From Phocaeicola faecalis (lineage in GTDB: Bacteria; Bacteroidota; Bacteroidia; Bacteroidales; Bacteroidaceae), in NCBI RefSeq assembly GCF_021730445.1, contig NZ_JADNRM010000001.1, forward strand, positions 883,004 to 947,003: a DNA stretch of 64,000 nucleotides, in the 5' to 3' direction. The notes below the pieces were generated by a model. That model saw nothing but the letters and a program-made list of their open reading frames with translations. It had not been told where the DNA came from and made no database searches. Of the stretch, positions 56,648-64,000 are shown piece by piece (within the stretch, counting starts at the first letter, position 1; every line of letters begins with the position of its first letter). Both the position numbers and the translations under genes were made by a program.

Positions 56648-58261
56648 ATGAAACGTTTATCAACATATTTATTAGCAGGTATCGCATTGCTTTCTGCTTC
56701 ATGTTCAGATTTTCTGGATACGGCTCCGAAAGATGCCCTTTCTCCTGCAACAACCTGGAAAACAGAGATTGACGCCGAGAGTTTTGTAGTAGGTTGCTAC
56801 AATGGATTATTAGATCCCTACGCCCTTCTATATTTAGACTGCGGTTCCGATATAGGATATAACAACTTCACATGGGAAGGATGGCGTCCTTGGGGCGACG
56901 GTTCTTTATCAAGTGGAACAACCGGTGCTTCTTTCTATGACTTTGCCATTATCCGCCGTTGCAATACAGTGTTAGAAAACATCGACAATGTAGAATTCAC
57001 CACTGCGGGCAAAAAAGAAGAGCTGATTGCCGAAGCCAAAGCCATCCGTGCCTATAGCTATTTCATTATGAACTGGTGGTATGGCGGTGTACCCATTATC
57101 GGTTCTTATACTACGGCCGAAGAAGCACAGGTACCGCGTAATACGGAAGCAGAAGTACGCGAACAAATTGCACAGGACTTGGACGATGCACTTACAGCCA
57201 TCAACACCACTCCGGCAGCACGCGGACGTATTGCCAAAGGAGCTGTTCTGGCTACCAAAATGCGCGAAGCACTGTATTACGGTGACTGGCAGAAAGCAAA
57301 AGATGCAGCTCAGGCTATTATCGATTTAAAACAATACGAATTGGATTCCGATTATGAAAACTTATTCAAACTGACAGGTATAGATTCTAAAGAAATCATA
57401 TTGGCAGACCAGCGTCTTGAAAATGTCTTTGCGTTAGACCTTATTGGTCACATGTATAATAATGAGGATGCAGGATGGTCTTCAATTGTTCCCACACAGA
57501 ACTTGGTCGACATGTATGAAATGGACAATGGCTTGACAAAAGAAGAAGCTGCAGACTATTATGATGCCAAACATCCTTTTGCCAATCGTGACCCGCGTAT
57601 GGATATGAGTATCCTTTATCCCGGACAAGAATGGAGAGGAAAGATATTGAATACATTGGATGAGAAATTGGCTGATGGTTCAAAGAACAAAAACTTTCCT
57701 ACCTACACGGACAATGCCTCAAAAACAGCTTTAACATGGGCTAAATACCTTGATCCGTATGAGCAGTATTCAAATCCGGAGAACTCTGCCGCCTGTGTTA
57801 TCGTATTCCGTTATGCAGAAGTACTGTTAAGTTGGGCAGAAGCCGAAAACGAATTAAACGGCCCATCAGACCAGGTGTACAACTATATCGACCAGATTCG
57901 TGAACGCGTAGGTATGCCTAAAGTAGTCAGAACAAAATATGACACTCAGGATAAATTACGTGAGTTAATCCGTCGTGAGCGTTGCGTAGAATTTGCAGGT
58001 GAAGGTTTGCGCCGTGCAGATATCCTGCGTTGGAAAGATGCCAGTGGCAAGATGTTGGCAGAAACTTTAATGAACGGTGATTTAAAACGTATTACCGGTA
58101 CTATCAATTATAGTGAAACCGATCCTTACAAACGTGCAGAAGTTACAGGAACAGCAACAATTGAACCACGTAAGTTTGCTCCGAAGAACCGTTATTTACC
58201 ATTCTCTCAAACTGATGTACTTGATAAGAATCCGAATATCAAACAGAATCCCGGATATTAA
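56648..58261 (+). CDS. SusD/RagB-like outer-membrane nutrient-binding lipoprotein, pair 3, 537 aa
   Basis: The signal ends in LLSASC (Cys19), followed by SDFLDTAPKDALSPATTWKT, a classic SusD start. The hallmark region reads LIAEAKAIRAYSYFIMNWWYGGVPII, and the C-terminal domain has YIDQIRERVGMPKV and RELIRRERCVEFAGEGLRRADILRW, ending KNPNIKQNPGY. It is expected to cap the SusC of pair 3 on the cell surface. No enzyme gene follows; a MITE-like repeat begins 39 bases after its stop. Confidence 0.95.
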   Translation: MKRLSTYLLAGIALLSASCSDFLDTAPKDALSPATTWKTEIDAESFVVGCYNGLLDPYALLYLDCGSDIGYNNFTWEGWRPWGDGSLSSGTTGASFYDFAIIRRCNTVLENIDNVEFTTAGKKEELIAEAKAIRAYSYFIMNWWYGGVPIIGSYTTAEEAQVPRNTEAEVREQIAQDLDDALTAINTTPAARGRIAKGAVLATKMREALYYGDWQKAKDAAQAIIDLKQYELDSDYENLFKLTGIDSKEIILADQRLENVFALDLIGHMYNNEDAGWSSIVPTQNLVDMYEMDNGLTKEEAADYYDAKHPFANRDPRMDMSILYPGQEWRGKILNTLDEKLADGSKNKNFPTYTDNASKTALTWAKYLDPYEQYSNPENSAACVIVFRYAEVLLSWAEAENELNGPSDQVYNYIDQIRERVGMPKVVRTKYDTQDKLRELIRRERCVEFAGEGLRRADILRWKDASGKMLAETLMNGDLKRITGTINYSETDPYKRAEVTGTATIEPRKFAPKNRYLPFSQTDVLDKNPNIKQNPGY

Positions 58262-58300
58262 TCTATCATAACAGAGAAAAATAACATTCATAGAAAAAGG

Positions 58301-58448
58301 GAGTGTGCCAAAACTAAACCGGTCTATCCCATCGTCAGCTGTAGGGGCAGGGTTTGCCTGCCCGAAGACACAAAGCAAACTGTTTTCGGGCGAGCGAACC
58401 TCGCCCCTACGAACTTAACGACAGTATTATTCACATTTTGACACACTC
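58301..58448 (-). repeat. MITE-like repeat, copy 2 (148 bp)
   Basis: The ends GAGTGTGCCAAAA (58301-58313) and TTTTGACACACTC (58436-58448) are 13-bp inverted repeats with one mismatch. The interior is nearly identical to the reverse complement of copy 1 at 37589-37751, without the small internal duplication of that copy. It lies between susD of pair 3 and the end of the YccF gene and encodes nothing. Confidence 0.85.
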
Positions 58449-58468
58449 TTTTTCTATGACAGCACGAC

Positions 58469-58837
58469 TTAAACTATCTCTTTTCCGAAAGGAGTAAGTG
58501 CCAATCCTGCTAACTTGAAATGTTGCAAACCAAATGGAATACCGATAATGGTGATGCATAATAACAGTCCGAAAGCCAAATGGGACAAACTTATCCAGAT
58601 ACCTCCTACCAATATCCAAAGTATATTCATCAAAACACTCAAACAACCGTCACCGCCGGGACAGCTACGCACTTGCATACCAAACGGACAGAGTGCCAGA
58701 ACAGACAGCTTCAAAGTCTGTAAACCAAAAGGAATACCGACAATGGTAACCATCAACAACAGGCTGGCTATAATGTATTCGATGCAAATAAACAGCCCGC
58801 CCAAAACAATCCACAATATATTCATTACTACATTCAT
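58469..58837 (-). CDS. YccF-domain inner-membrane protein, 122 aa
   Basis: Two copies of the YccF unit are visible: MNILWIVLGGLFICIEYIIASLLLMVTIVGIPFGLQTLKLSVLALCPFG and MNILWILVGGIWISLSHLAFGLLLCITIIGIPFGLQHFKLAGLALTPFG. Each has two helices and the conserved GIPFG motif. The start may be M1 (58837) or the Met four codons later (58825). The function of YccF is unknown. The gene starts 18 bases after the permease gene before it on the minus strand, so it may be the last gene of that operon. Confidence 0.92.
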   Translation of the reverse strand: MNVVMNILWIVLGGLFICIEYIIASLLLMVTIVGIPFGLQTLKLSVLALCPFGMQVRSCPGGDGCLSVLMNILWILVGGIWISLSHLAFGLLLCITIIGIPFGLQHFKLAGLALTPFGKEIV

Positions 58838-58855
58838 ACGGCAAATATAAAAACA

Positions 58856-60115
58856 TTATTCATCTTTCAGTGCTTCCACAGGAGATATTTTACTGATATT
58901 ATAAGCCGGTATCCATACCCCAATCCATGTTACCGCCATCATAACAAGATACACAATCACCGACACTATCAAAAAATGAATTGCAAAATGATTAGTAATA
59001 TAACGCATATTATCACTAGGTGCCATACTCGACAACACATAAAATCCATCTTTCAGCACCCATTGGAAATAAAAAAGACAACCTATCAGTACTGCTATTG
59101 TGGTCAACACACCGGCTTCACCCAACAATAAAAGACGAATACGTCTGGGAGATGCCCCATAAGACAGCCTTACTCCCATTTCCTCCCGACGTGTACGGGT
59201 ACTCAACCAAAATGTCCCGCTGACCCCTAAAAACAAGTTCACCAGAAAAAAATAACAAAGGGCATATTTAATACGAATCTCACTGGTAGCCCCCTCTTTC
59301 AGGTCACTCTGTTCACGTACTTTACTGAAAGGTTCAATCTTGCTGACAAACAATCTTCCCACTGCCAAATACTCTTCCATCCAAGGAATAAATTCCTCTA
59401 TGAAGCGAGTTTCCACTACTCCGGGTTTTGTACGGGCAAAGACAATCAAGCCTCCATCGTAAGCCCATGACGGAATGCCGTCGGTATGTGCATTGAGACG
59501 GAGATAATAAGGCTGCATACAATTTTTCATTTTGACCGGTTGCATCAATGCCACTACCTTCAGAGGAATACTATCTCTCACATAAACCACACCTCCGGTC
59601 AAATCTTTATCGGGCGAAAGGCAAGCGGCGGCATCTGAAGTCATCAAGATACTGTTCACTGTATATTCGGCATTTTCAAGGCTTTCCCACGTACCGTCTT
59701 TAGCCGAACGTATGCGCCAGGTTTGAAAGAAATCGGTGTGCGGAACAAAATTCATAAAGGCGACACGGACACTCATTGTATCCAAAGTAAGATTATTGAA
59801 ACTATTTCCACGCGAACAAGGATAATGGTTATTGAGTACATAAGTAGCCGACTCGATTTGTTCATGGCTTCGGAGCCGTTCCATCAATTGCCGGAAATCT
59901 TCCGGGCGGATCTCTTCATCGGAAGGAACCACAGAAAGCTGAAGCCTGTACAATCCGTCCGCCTCATATCCGTCAGGAATCGACTTGTTATAGAAAATAA
60001 CAAATAAAGGATCGACCACCATCCAGCATACAATGGTAATGACAATCAACTCCAACAATATCCATACATTACGCTTACGCGAGTTCCAAAGGTTTCTAAA
60101 TATATGATGCAACAT
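58856..60115 (-). CDS. FtsX/MacB-type ABC transporter permease, second of pair, 419 aa
   Basis: The architecture is one N-terminal helix (LLELIVITIVCWMVVDPLFVIFY), a periplasmic domain of about 230 residues (60-285) and three C-terminal helices with the FtsX core, including TRRREEMGVRLSYGASPRRIRLLLLGEAGVL, and a final ISKISPVEALKDE, the usual end of MacB-type permeases. No ATPase gene is adjacent. The start lies 6 bases after the stop of the first permease. The pair probably forms a heterodimer that moves lipoproteins, peptides or drugs, or transmits force to the periplasm; the substrate is unknown. Confidence 0.88.
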   Translation of the reverse strand: MLHHIFRNLWNSRKRNVWILLELIVITIVCWMVVDPLFVIFYNKSIPDGYEADGLYRLQLSVVPSDEEIRPEDFRQLMERLRSHEQIESATYVLNNHYPCSRGNSFNNLTLDTMSVRVAFMNFVPHTDFFQTWRIRSAKDGTWESLENAEYTVNSILMTSDAAACLSPDKDLTGGVVYVRDSIPLKVVALMQPVKMKNCMQPYYLRLNAHTDGIPSWAYDGGLIVFARTKPGVVETRFIEEFIPWMEEYLAVGRLFVSKIEPFSKVREQSDLKEGATSEIRIKYALCYFFLVNLFLGVSGTFWLSTRTRREEMGVRLSYGASPRRIRLLLLGEAGVLTTIAVLIGCLFYFQWVLKDGFYVLSSMAPSDNMRYITNHFAIHFLIVSVIVYLVMMAVTWIGVWIPAYNISKISPVEALKDE

Positions 60116-60121
60116 AACCTC

Positions 60122-61438
60122 TTATTTTTGTTTATTAATGGAATACACAATATCTTTTCGCAGAGAAAGATACGCCGGGATAACGGCTGAAAGCAAATTT
60201 ATCACCACACATATCAGGAAGGTCACTATAAACAGAACAGGATTGAACAGCATTTGGGGAGTTATGCTCACGCCTACCCCATCAGGTAATGCCGCTACAT
60301 TGTCGTCCAGCAAAGTAAGCAACCAATTTTTAGACAATAGCACCATCCCATAAGATATAACCAACCCCAAACAACCGCCAATAACAGTCAAGATTAGATT
60401 CTCCCAGATTATTTGTGAAAACAATACATGAGACGTTGCTCCAAATGCTTTTCTCACTCCTATCTCGGGCAAACGTTTTTCCATCCGTCCCGATATCATA
60501 CCTGATAAGTTCAATGCCGGCACTAACAACAGCATCAGCAGAATAACCCCTATCTGACGGAAAATCTTCATAAAATCCAAATCCGTCATAGAGTCCACAC
60601 GGAATAATGTTTTCCAGTAAGCGTAAGGCTGTCCGTGCCAAAGCAGTTTATAACCATCATGAGAAATAGCATTAAACTTTCGGGTAAATTCATCGACTTG
60701 GGCTTTTATGCCACCAAAATCAGAAGACGAATGTGCCAAGATGACTACTTCATAAGCACCTAGCGCATCGTATTGATTATACTTATCATACCCTGGAAAA
60801 CAAGTATATGGAATCCATACCTGTGCATAACTCAGTTCCGTGGCATAACTGGGTGTCTTGACTACTCCGCATATTTTGTACTCCACAAAATCTATCGTAA
60901 GATACTTTCCCACAACCTTCGAAGTATTAAAAATCCGTTGCGCCACTTCCTCTGAAATGACAATGTGATGAATGCCGCTGGCAAAATCGGATTCGCTAAA
61001 CGGAACTCCATCTATAAAGTGAAAGTCGAAAACCTTCCAAAAGGCAACATCCACTGCTTTTTGTACGACCGGTATGCGATGTTTGGAAGAAGGCAACTGA
61101 GCATAACCATCTCCTGCCACATAAGTTCCTATAGCCGAAACAGCCTCTGTACCTTTCAGATTATAAAAAAAGTCTTTCACTATATGGTAGGCTATCAAAC
61201 CGGTCGAATTAGAACTGGGATCATCGACATTCTGCATATGCACATCCGATATGACCATCATCCGCGAACGATTAGTTTCCGGATAAATCCCTGCTACCTT
61301 TATATAATAGATAACGACTAATAACATGACCATCGATATGGCTAATCCGGTTCCAAGTATATAGAAACCACTGAACAATGGATTCTGCCTGATTAAGTGA
61401 AGAGCTTGATTAAAATACTTTCTTATCATAATATGCAC
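60122..61438 (-). CDS. FtsX/MacB-type ABC transporter permease, first of pair, 438 aa
   Basis: An N-terminal helix follows RQNPLFSGFYILGTGLAISMVMLLVVIYYI, then a MacB periplasmic core (about 50-285) and three C-terminal helices with EKRLPEIGVRKAFGATSHVLFSQIIWENLIL, the conserved FtsX cytoplasmic loop, ending in LRKDIVYSINKQK. The start may be M1 or M4 (MIRKYFNQAL). It heads an operon with a second permease and YccF. A sigma-54 promoter and two palindromes lie just upstream (61461-61535). The ATPase partner is encoded elsewhere. Confidence 0.88.
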   Translation of the reverse strand: MHIMIRKYFNQALHLIRQNPLFSGFYILGTGLAISMVMLLVVIYYIKVAGIYPETNRSRMMVISDVHMQNVDDPSSNSTGLIAYHIVKDFFYNLKGTEAVSAIGTYVAGDGYAQLPSSKHRIPVVQKAVDVAFWKVFDFHFIDGVPFSESDFASGIHHIVISEEVAQRIFNTSKVVGKYLTIDFVEYKICGVVKTPSYATELSYAQVWIPYTCFPGYDKYNQYDALGAYEVVILAHSSSDFGGIKAQVDEFTRKFNAISHDGYKLLWHGQPYAYWKTLFRVDSMTDLDFMKIFRQIGVILLMLLLVPALNLSGMISGRMEKRLPEIGVRKAFGATSHVLFSQIIWENLILTVIGGCLGLVISYGMVLLSKNWLLTLLDDNVAALPDGVGVSITPQMLFNPVLFIVTFLICVVINLLSAVIPAYLSLRKDIVYSINKQK

Positions 61439-61460
61439 ATAATTGATTCACTTTCTCAAA

Positions 61461-61475
61461 ACAAAGTATGTGCCA
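61461..61475 (-). promoter_or_regulatory. Sigma-54 (RpoN) promoter of the permease operon
   Basis: The minus strand reads TGGCAC-ATACT-TTGT, an excellent match to the -24/-12 consensus TGGCAC-N5-TTGC with the right spacing. It lies 22 bases before the first permease start codon. Confidence 0.75.
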
Positions 61476-61481
61476 CAGCAA

Positions 61482-61535
61482 TATCGTTTTGATAATCAAA
61501 ACGATACATTTAAAGCCAATGTCCGAAAACGGACA
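61482..61535. promoter_or_regulatory. Two palindromes upstream of the sigma-54 promoter
   Basis: Bases 61482-61506 form a perfect inverted repeat with 12-bp arms (TATCGTTTTGAT) around one base. Bases 61520-61535 are TGTCCG-AAAA-CGGACA. Sigma-54 promoters need an NtrC-type activator bound upstream; either dyad could be its site, although both lie closer than is usual. Confidence 0.6.
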
Positions 61536-61580
61536 CTTTACGTAAAATCGAACAAATGCCACATTCTTTTATGAGATGCC

Positions 61581-62471
61581 TCAACGAATAGTCATGCATT
61601 TCAATTCCTCCAGTGAGCCATTGAATATGTTCAAATCTACTTTTTCCCTAATACCGGGAAGTGTACCCACATCTGTATGCTGCCAGAATTTCCAATTACC
61701 TTTATATTCCACCGAATCGACATAATAATGAGCAATCCAATAAGGATAAGAATCAAATATAGAATCATTGAGGTAACGAGTCTTGAATTTATAAGAAGTG
61801 TAAAGGATAGGCTTCACTTTATAATGTCTCTCTATTCTATCCAGCCATATTTTTAAATCCCGACGAAGAGTTCGGGCGTCATCTCCACGTTTTTCAATAT
61901 CGAGTACGGGAGGCAAATCACCCGCATCCAGCTTTACGGAATTGATAAAGAAATCAGCTTGACGAACCGGATCTGTTTTCGGATTATAGAAATGATAAGC
62001 CCCTCGAATAAACCCATAAACCTTGGCTGAATCAAAATTTTCCTGAAAAACACGATCGCCATAATCTCCGCCTTCGGAAGCTTTCATAAAGATGAAATGA
62101 ATAGGGAATTGACTTTGGCGGGTCTGCGTCAGCCGTTGCCAGTCAATATTTCCCTGATAATGGGATATATCAATACCATGAATATGAAAACCGGCCGGCA
62201 TACACACACCGTATGCTTTCAAACCATAACAAGGTTTCCAACGGTAAGAATAAGGACGGATAAAAAAATAGAAGAAAGCACTTAAAAACACAACGGTAAT
62301 CACCCCCATCAGGATATAATAAAGCCAAGTTGGAATTTCCCATTTCTTGATAACCTTCTTTTTATGGGGCGAAGCACCTTTTTTCCGCGGTTTGCGCGGA
62401 GAAGAAGAAGATTTCCGGGAAGTCGTCTTGCGTGGTTTGTTCACCACCGATATGGGCGGTTGCTTACTCAT
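61581..62471 (-). CDS. Membrane-anchored glycoside hydrolase family 25 lysozyme, 296 aa
   Basis: A basic cytoplasmic tail (1-44, rich in Lys, Arg and Ser) is followed by one helix (about 48-70, WLYYILMGVITVVFLSAFFYFF) and a periplasmic GH25 domain. GH25 landmarks are GIDISHYQGNIDW, with an active-site Asp, PPVLDIEKRG, with the catalytic Asp and Glu, and KFWQHTDVG near the end. It cleaves the muramic acid side of peptidoglycan glycan strands. The type II anchor keeps it on the inner membrane, which suggests a role in cell-wall remodelling more than in defence. Confidence 0.92.
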   Translation of the reverse strand: MSKQPPISVVNKPRKTTSRKSSSSPRKPRKKGASPHKKKVIKKWEIPTWLYYILMGVITVVFLSAFFYFFIRPYSYRWKPCYGLKAYGVCMPAGFHIHGIDISHYQGNIDWQRLTQTRQSQFPIHFIFMKASEGGDYGDRVFQENFDSAKVYGFIRGAYHFYNPKTDPVRQADFFINSVKLDAGDLPPVLDIEKRGDDARTLRRDLKIWLDRIERHYKVKPILYTSYKFKTRYLNDSIFDSYPYWIAHYYVDSVEYKGNWKFWQHTDVGTLPGIREKVDLNIFNGSLEELKCMTIR

Positions 62472-62505
62472 TTAGTGTTGATATATACCGAATTATTTAA
62501 AGCAA

Positions 62506-62573
62506 GGGCGAACTGAATTCCCCCGAAAACACACCATAAAGTGTATTCGAGCGAAAACACCTCGCCCCTACAG
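62506..62573. repeat. Degenerate relative of the MITE-like repeat
   Basis: GGGCGAACTGAATTCCCCCG and GAGCGAAAACACCTCGCCCC share the arms of the 37589 and 58301 elements, again ending in CTCGCCCCTAC. It has no terminal repeats, so it is a relic or a separate hairpin element. It may also end pfp or GH25 transcripts. Confidence 0.4.
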
Positions 62574-62591
62574 TATTAATATTTCTATAAA

Positions 62592-64000
62592 TTATTTACC
62601 TTGTTCCAACTGCAGAGTCTTAGTCGGCTCGTCACAAACTTCTGTAGGACCGAAGTACTGGATAGGACCCGGATATACATAGTCTGTTTCAGCAGCCCAC
62701 TTGTCACGCTGTGAAGCGAACTTCTTGAAAGGAGCACCGTCCAGTTTCACCAAGGCTTTCTGGATAACCGGTTTCATTTCGCCATGACGACGTTCCATAT
62801 TCATCATCATTGTGATAGGCACACCACCTGCAATCCATTCTGCTGCAGGAGCTGTCGTGTTGCGAACTGAAGACATATAGCCGGTCTTACCGTTAGCAAT
62901 CAACATAGATGCAGTGTAACCCAATGAATAGCAATAGTCAGCATCGAAGTTTGACGGAGCAGCGCAACGTCCTTCGTAACCGAAGAAGTGGTGCTGAGCA
63001 GCAAACTTACCAACATACTTGCCTTCTTCTTTCCACTGTGCCAACTTAGTAGCCACCATTTCAGACAACAGTTTTTCTGTTTCAATCAATGATACCTGTA
63101 CGTTTCCGTGCGGGTCACGGTCTAATGACAACTGACGGGCAACACCTTCGGGCAGTGAAGCATAGATAGCCGAGTTTTCTTTAGACAACTTAGAAATGAT
63201 ATATTCACGTTGATGAGATTTCTTAATCAAAGCAAATTCCGCAGCATTAGCAGCCAGGAAGTCGTTCAATTCAGCAATCAGTCTCTTCATGGCAGGAATA
63301 AACTCTACCAAACCTTCAGGAATCAATACTGTACCGAAGTTGTTACCCTGAGCAGCACGGTCGGCTACAATCTGAGCGATGTAAGTTACTACATCATCCA
63401 AAGACATATCTTTAGCTTCAACTTCTTCAGAAATGATACATACGTTAGGCTGAACCTGCAAAGCACATTCCAAAGCGATGTGAGAAGCCGAACGTCCCAT
63501 CAATTTAATGAAGTGCCAGTATTTACGTGCAGAGTTACAGTCACGCTGGATGTTACCGATAACTTCGGCATAAGTCTTACAAGCAGTATCGAAACCGAAA
63601 GAAGTTTCAATCATTTCGTTCTTCAAGTCACCGTCGATAGTCTTCGGACAACCGATAACCTGTACGCCACAATTCTTGGCTGCATAATATTCTGCCAATA
63701 CGCAAGCGTTGGTGTTAGAGTCATCACCACCGATGATTACCAATGCCTTAATGCCCAGTTCTTTGATAATTTCCAAACCTTTATCAAACTGTTCTACTTT
63801 TTCCAGTTTGGTACGTCCCGAACCGATAATATCAAAACCACCGGTATTGCGGTATTCGTCAATGATATCAGCAGTCAGCTCCATGTAGTTATGGTCAACC
63901 AAACCACCGGGGCCCAAGATGAAACCAAACAATTTACTGTCTTTGTTCAGCGCCTTGATACCGTCGAACAAACCTGAAATCACATTGTGTCCGCCGGGAG
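62592..64000 (-). CDS. pfp: PPi-dependent 6-phosphofructokinase, long type (5' end outside window)
   Basis: Diphosphate:fructose-6-phosphate 1-phosphotransferase catalyses the reversible PPi-driven step of glycolysis. The PPi-type motif GGDDSNTNA is present instead of the ATP-type GGDGS, along with the catalytic PKTIDGDL and the family stretch [22 protein letters not shown]. The long form normally has about 550 residues; about 470 are visible. The frame continues past base 63983 as PGGHNV up to the window edge, so the start is outside and an internal GTG at 63983 is not the start. Confidence 0.95.
   Translation of the reverse strand, partial: PGGHNVISGLFDGIKALNKDSKLFGFILGPGGLVDHNYMELTADIIDEYRNTGGFDIIGSGRTKLEKVEQFDKGLEIIKELGIKALVIIGGDDSNTNACVLAEYYAAKNCGVQVIGCPKTIDGDLKNEMIETSFGFDTACKTYAEVIGNIQRDCNSARKYWHFIKLMGRSASHIALECALQVQPNVCIISEEVEAKDMSLDDVVTYIAQIVADRAAQGNNFGTVLIPEGLVEFIPAMKRLIAELNDFLAANAAEFALIKKSHQREYIISKLSKENSAIYASLPEGVARQLSLDRDPHGNVQVSLIETEKLLSEMVATKLAQWKEEGKYVGKFAAQHHFFGYEGRCAAPSNFDADYCYSLGYTASMLIANGKTGYMSSVRNTTAPAAEWIAGGVPITMMMNMERRHGEMKPVIQKALVKLDGAPFKKFASQRDKWAAETDYVYPGPIQYFGPTEVCDEPTKTLQLEQGK

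Noticed and set aside
63210..63977. 255-codon frame antisense to pfp
   Set aside because: Shadow frame created by codon bias of pfp; no recognisable protein features.

Overview
The window is bacterial chromosome from the Bacteroidales, most likely Bacteroides or Phocaeicola. Three SusC/SusD pairs, lipoproteins with late lipobox cysteines, a Porin_10-type porin, DUF4421, DUF4468 and DUF6057-like proteins, PPi-dependent phosphofructokinase and many TAnnTTTG -7 promoter elements (usually TATCTTTG) all point there. No tRNA, rRNA or CRISPR array was seen.

Layout. Bases 1-4020 hold a DUF418 membrane protein cut by the left edge, a TPR protein and a lipoprotein. Bases 4148-7510 are an aspT-aspD pair (aspartate:alanine exchange plus aspartate decarboxylation), which can export acid equivalents and generate proton motive force. 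Bases 7662-11276 hold a YbiT-like ABC-F ATPase with one degenerate ATP site, divergent from grpE-dnaJ. folC follows, then a galM / sugar MFS transporter / galK operon (12813-16417) with a strong inverted repeat at its promoter, a thioredoxin-domain protein, a tkt-rpiB operon and a DUF4468 protein with a Pro/Ala repeat. Bases 22770-25902 are a 2-oxoacid:ferredoxin oxidoreductase operon with a small two-helix membrane protein inserted between two subunit genes. Bases 25996-34406 encode envelope proteins: a Porin_10 porin, a solute-binding-like protein, a Gfo/Idh/MocA oxidoreductase, a DUF4421 protein, a FadL-like protein and an unusual W/Y/G- and S/R/N-rich exported protein.

Bases 34600-38610 are an accessory patch: a YhcG/DUF1016 nuclease with in-frame palindromic repeats and a possible 5' frameshift, an unknown small protein, an HU-type protein preceded by four palindromes at an exact 22-bp period, a decayed VirE/DUF3874-like fragment, a MITE-like repeat and an AAA-ATPase-like gene that seems to have lost its middle. 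A thioredoxin-fold protein and prmA follow.

Bases 39849-58261 are a nutrient-uptake island: three SusC/SusD pairs, two on the minus strand and one divergent on the plus strand, with a PD40 beta-propeller lipoprotein carrying a CXXCH haem-type motif and a membrane protein between the first two. All three susC genes have the same near-palindromic motif (AGTTCTAGAAGAACT-like) 43-51 bases before the start, so they are probably co-regulated. No glycosidase or regulator gene lies in the island. The right end holds a second copy of the MITE-like repeat in opposite orientation, a YccF protein, two FtsX-type permeases behind a convincing sigma-54 promoter, a membrane-anchored GH25 lysozyme, and pfp cut by the right edge.

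The strongest candidates for something undescribed are the 22-bp palindrome array before the HU-type gene, the shared susC operator, the CXXCH propeller lipoprotein with its membrane partner, and the asymmetric ABC-F protein.
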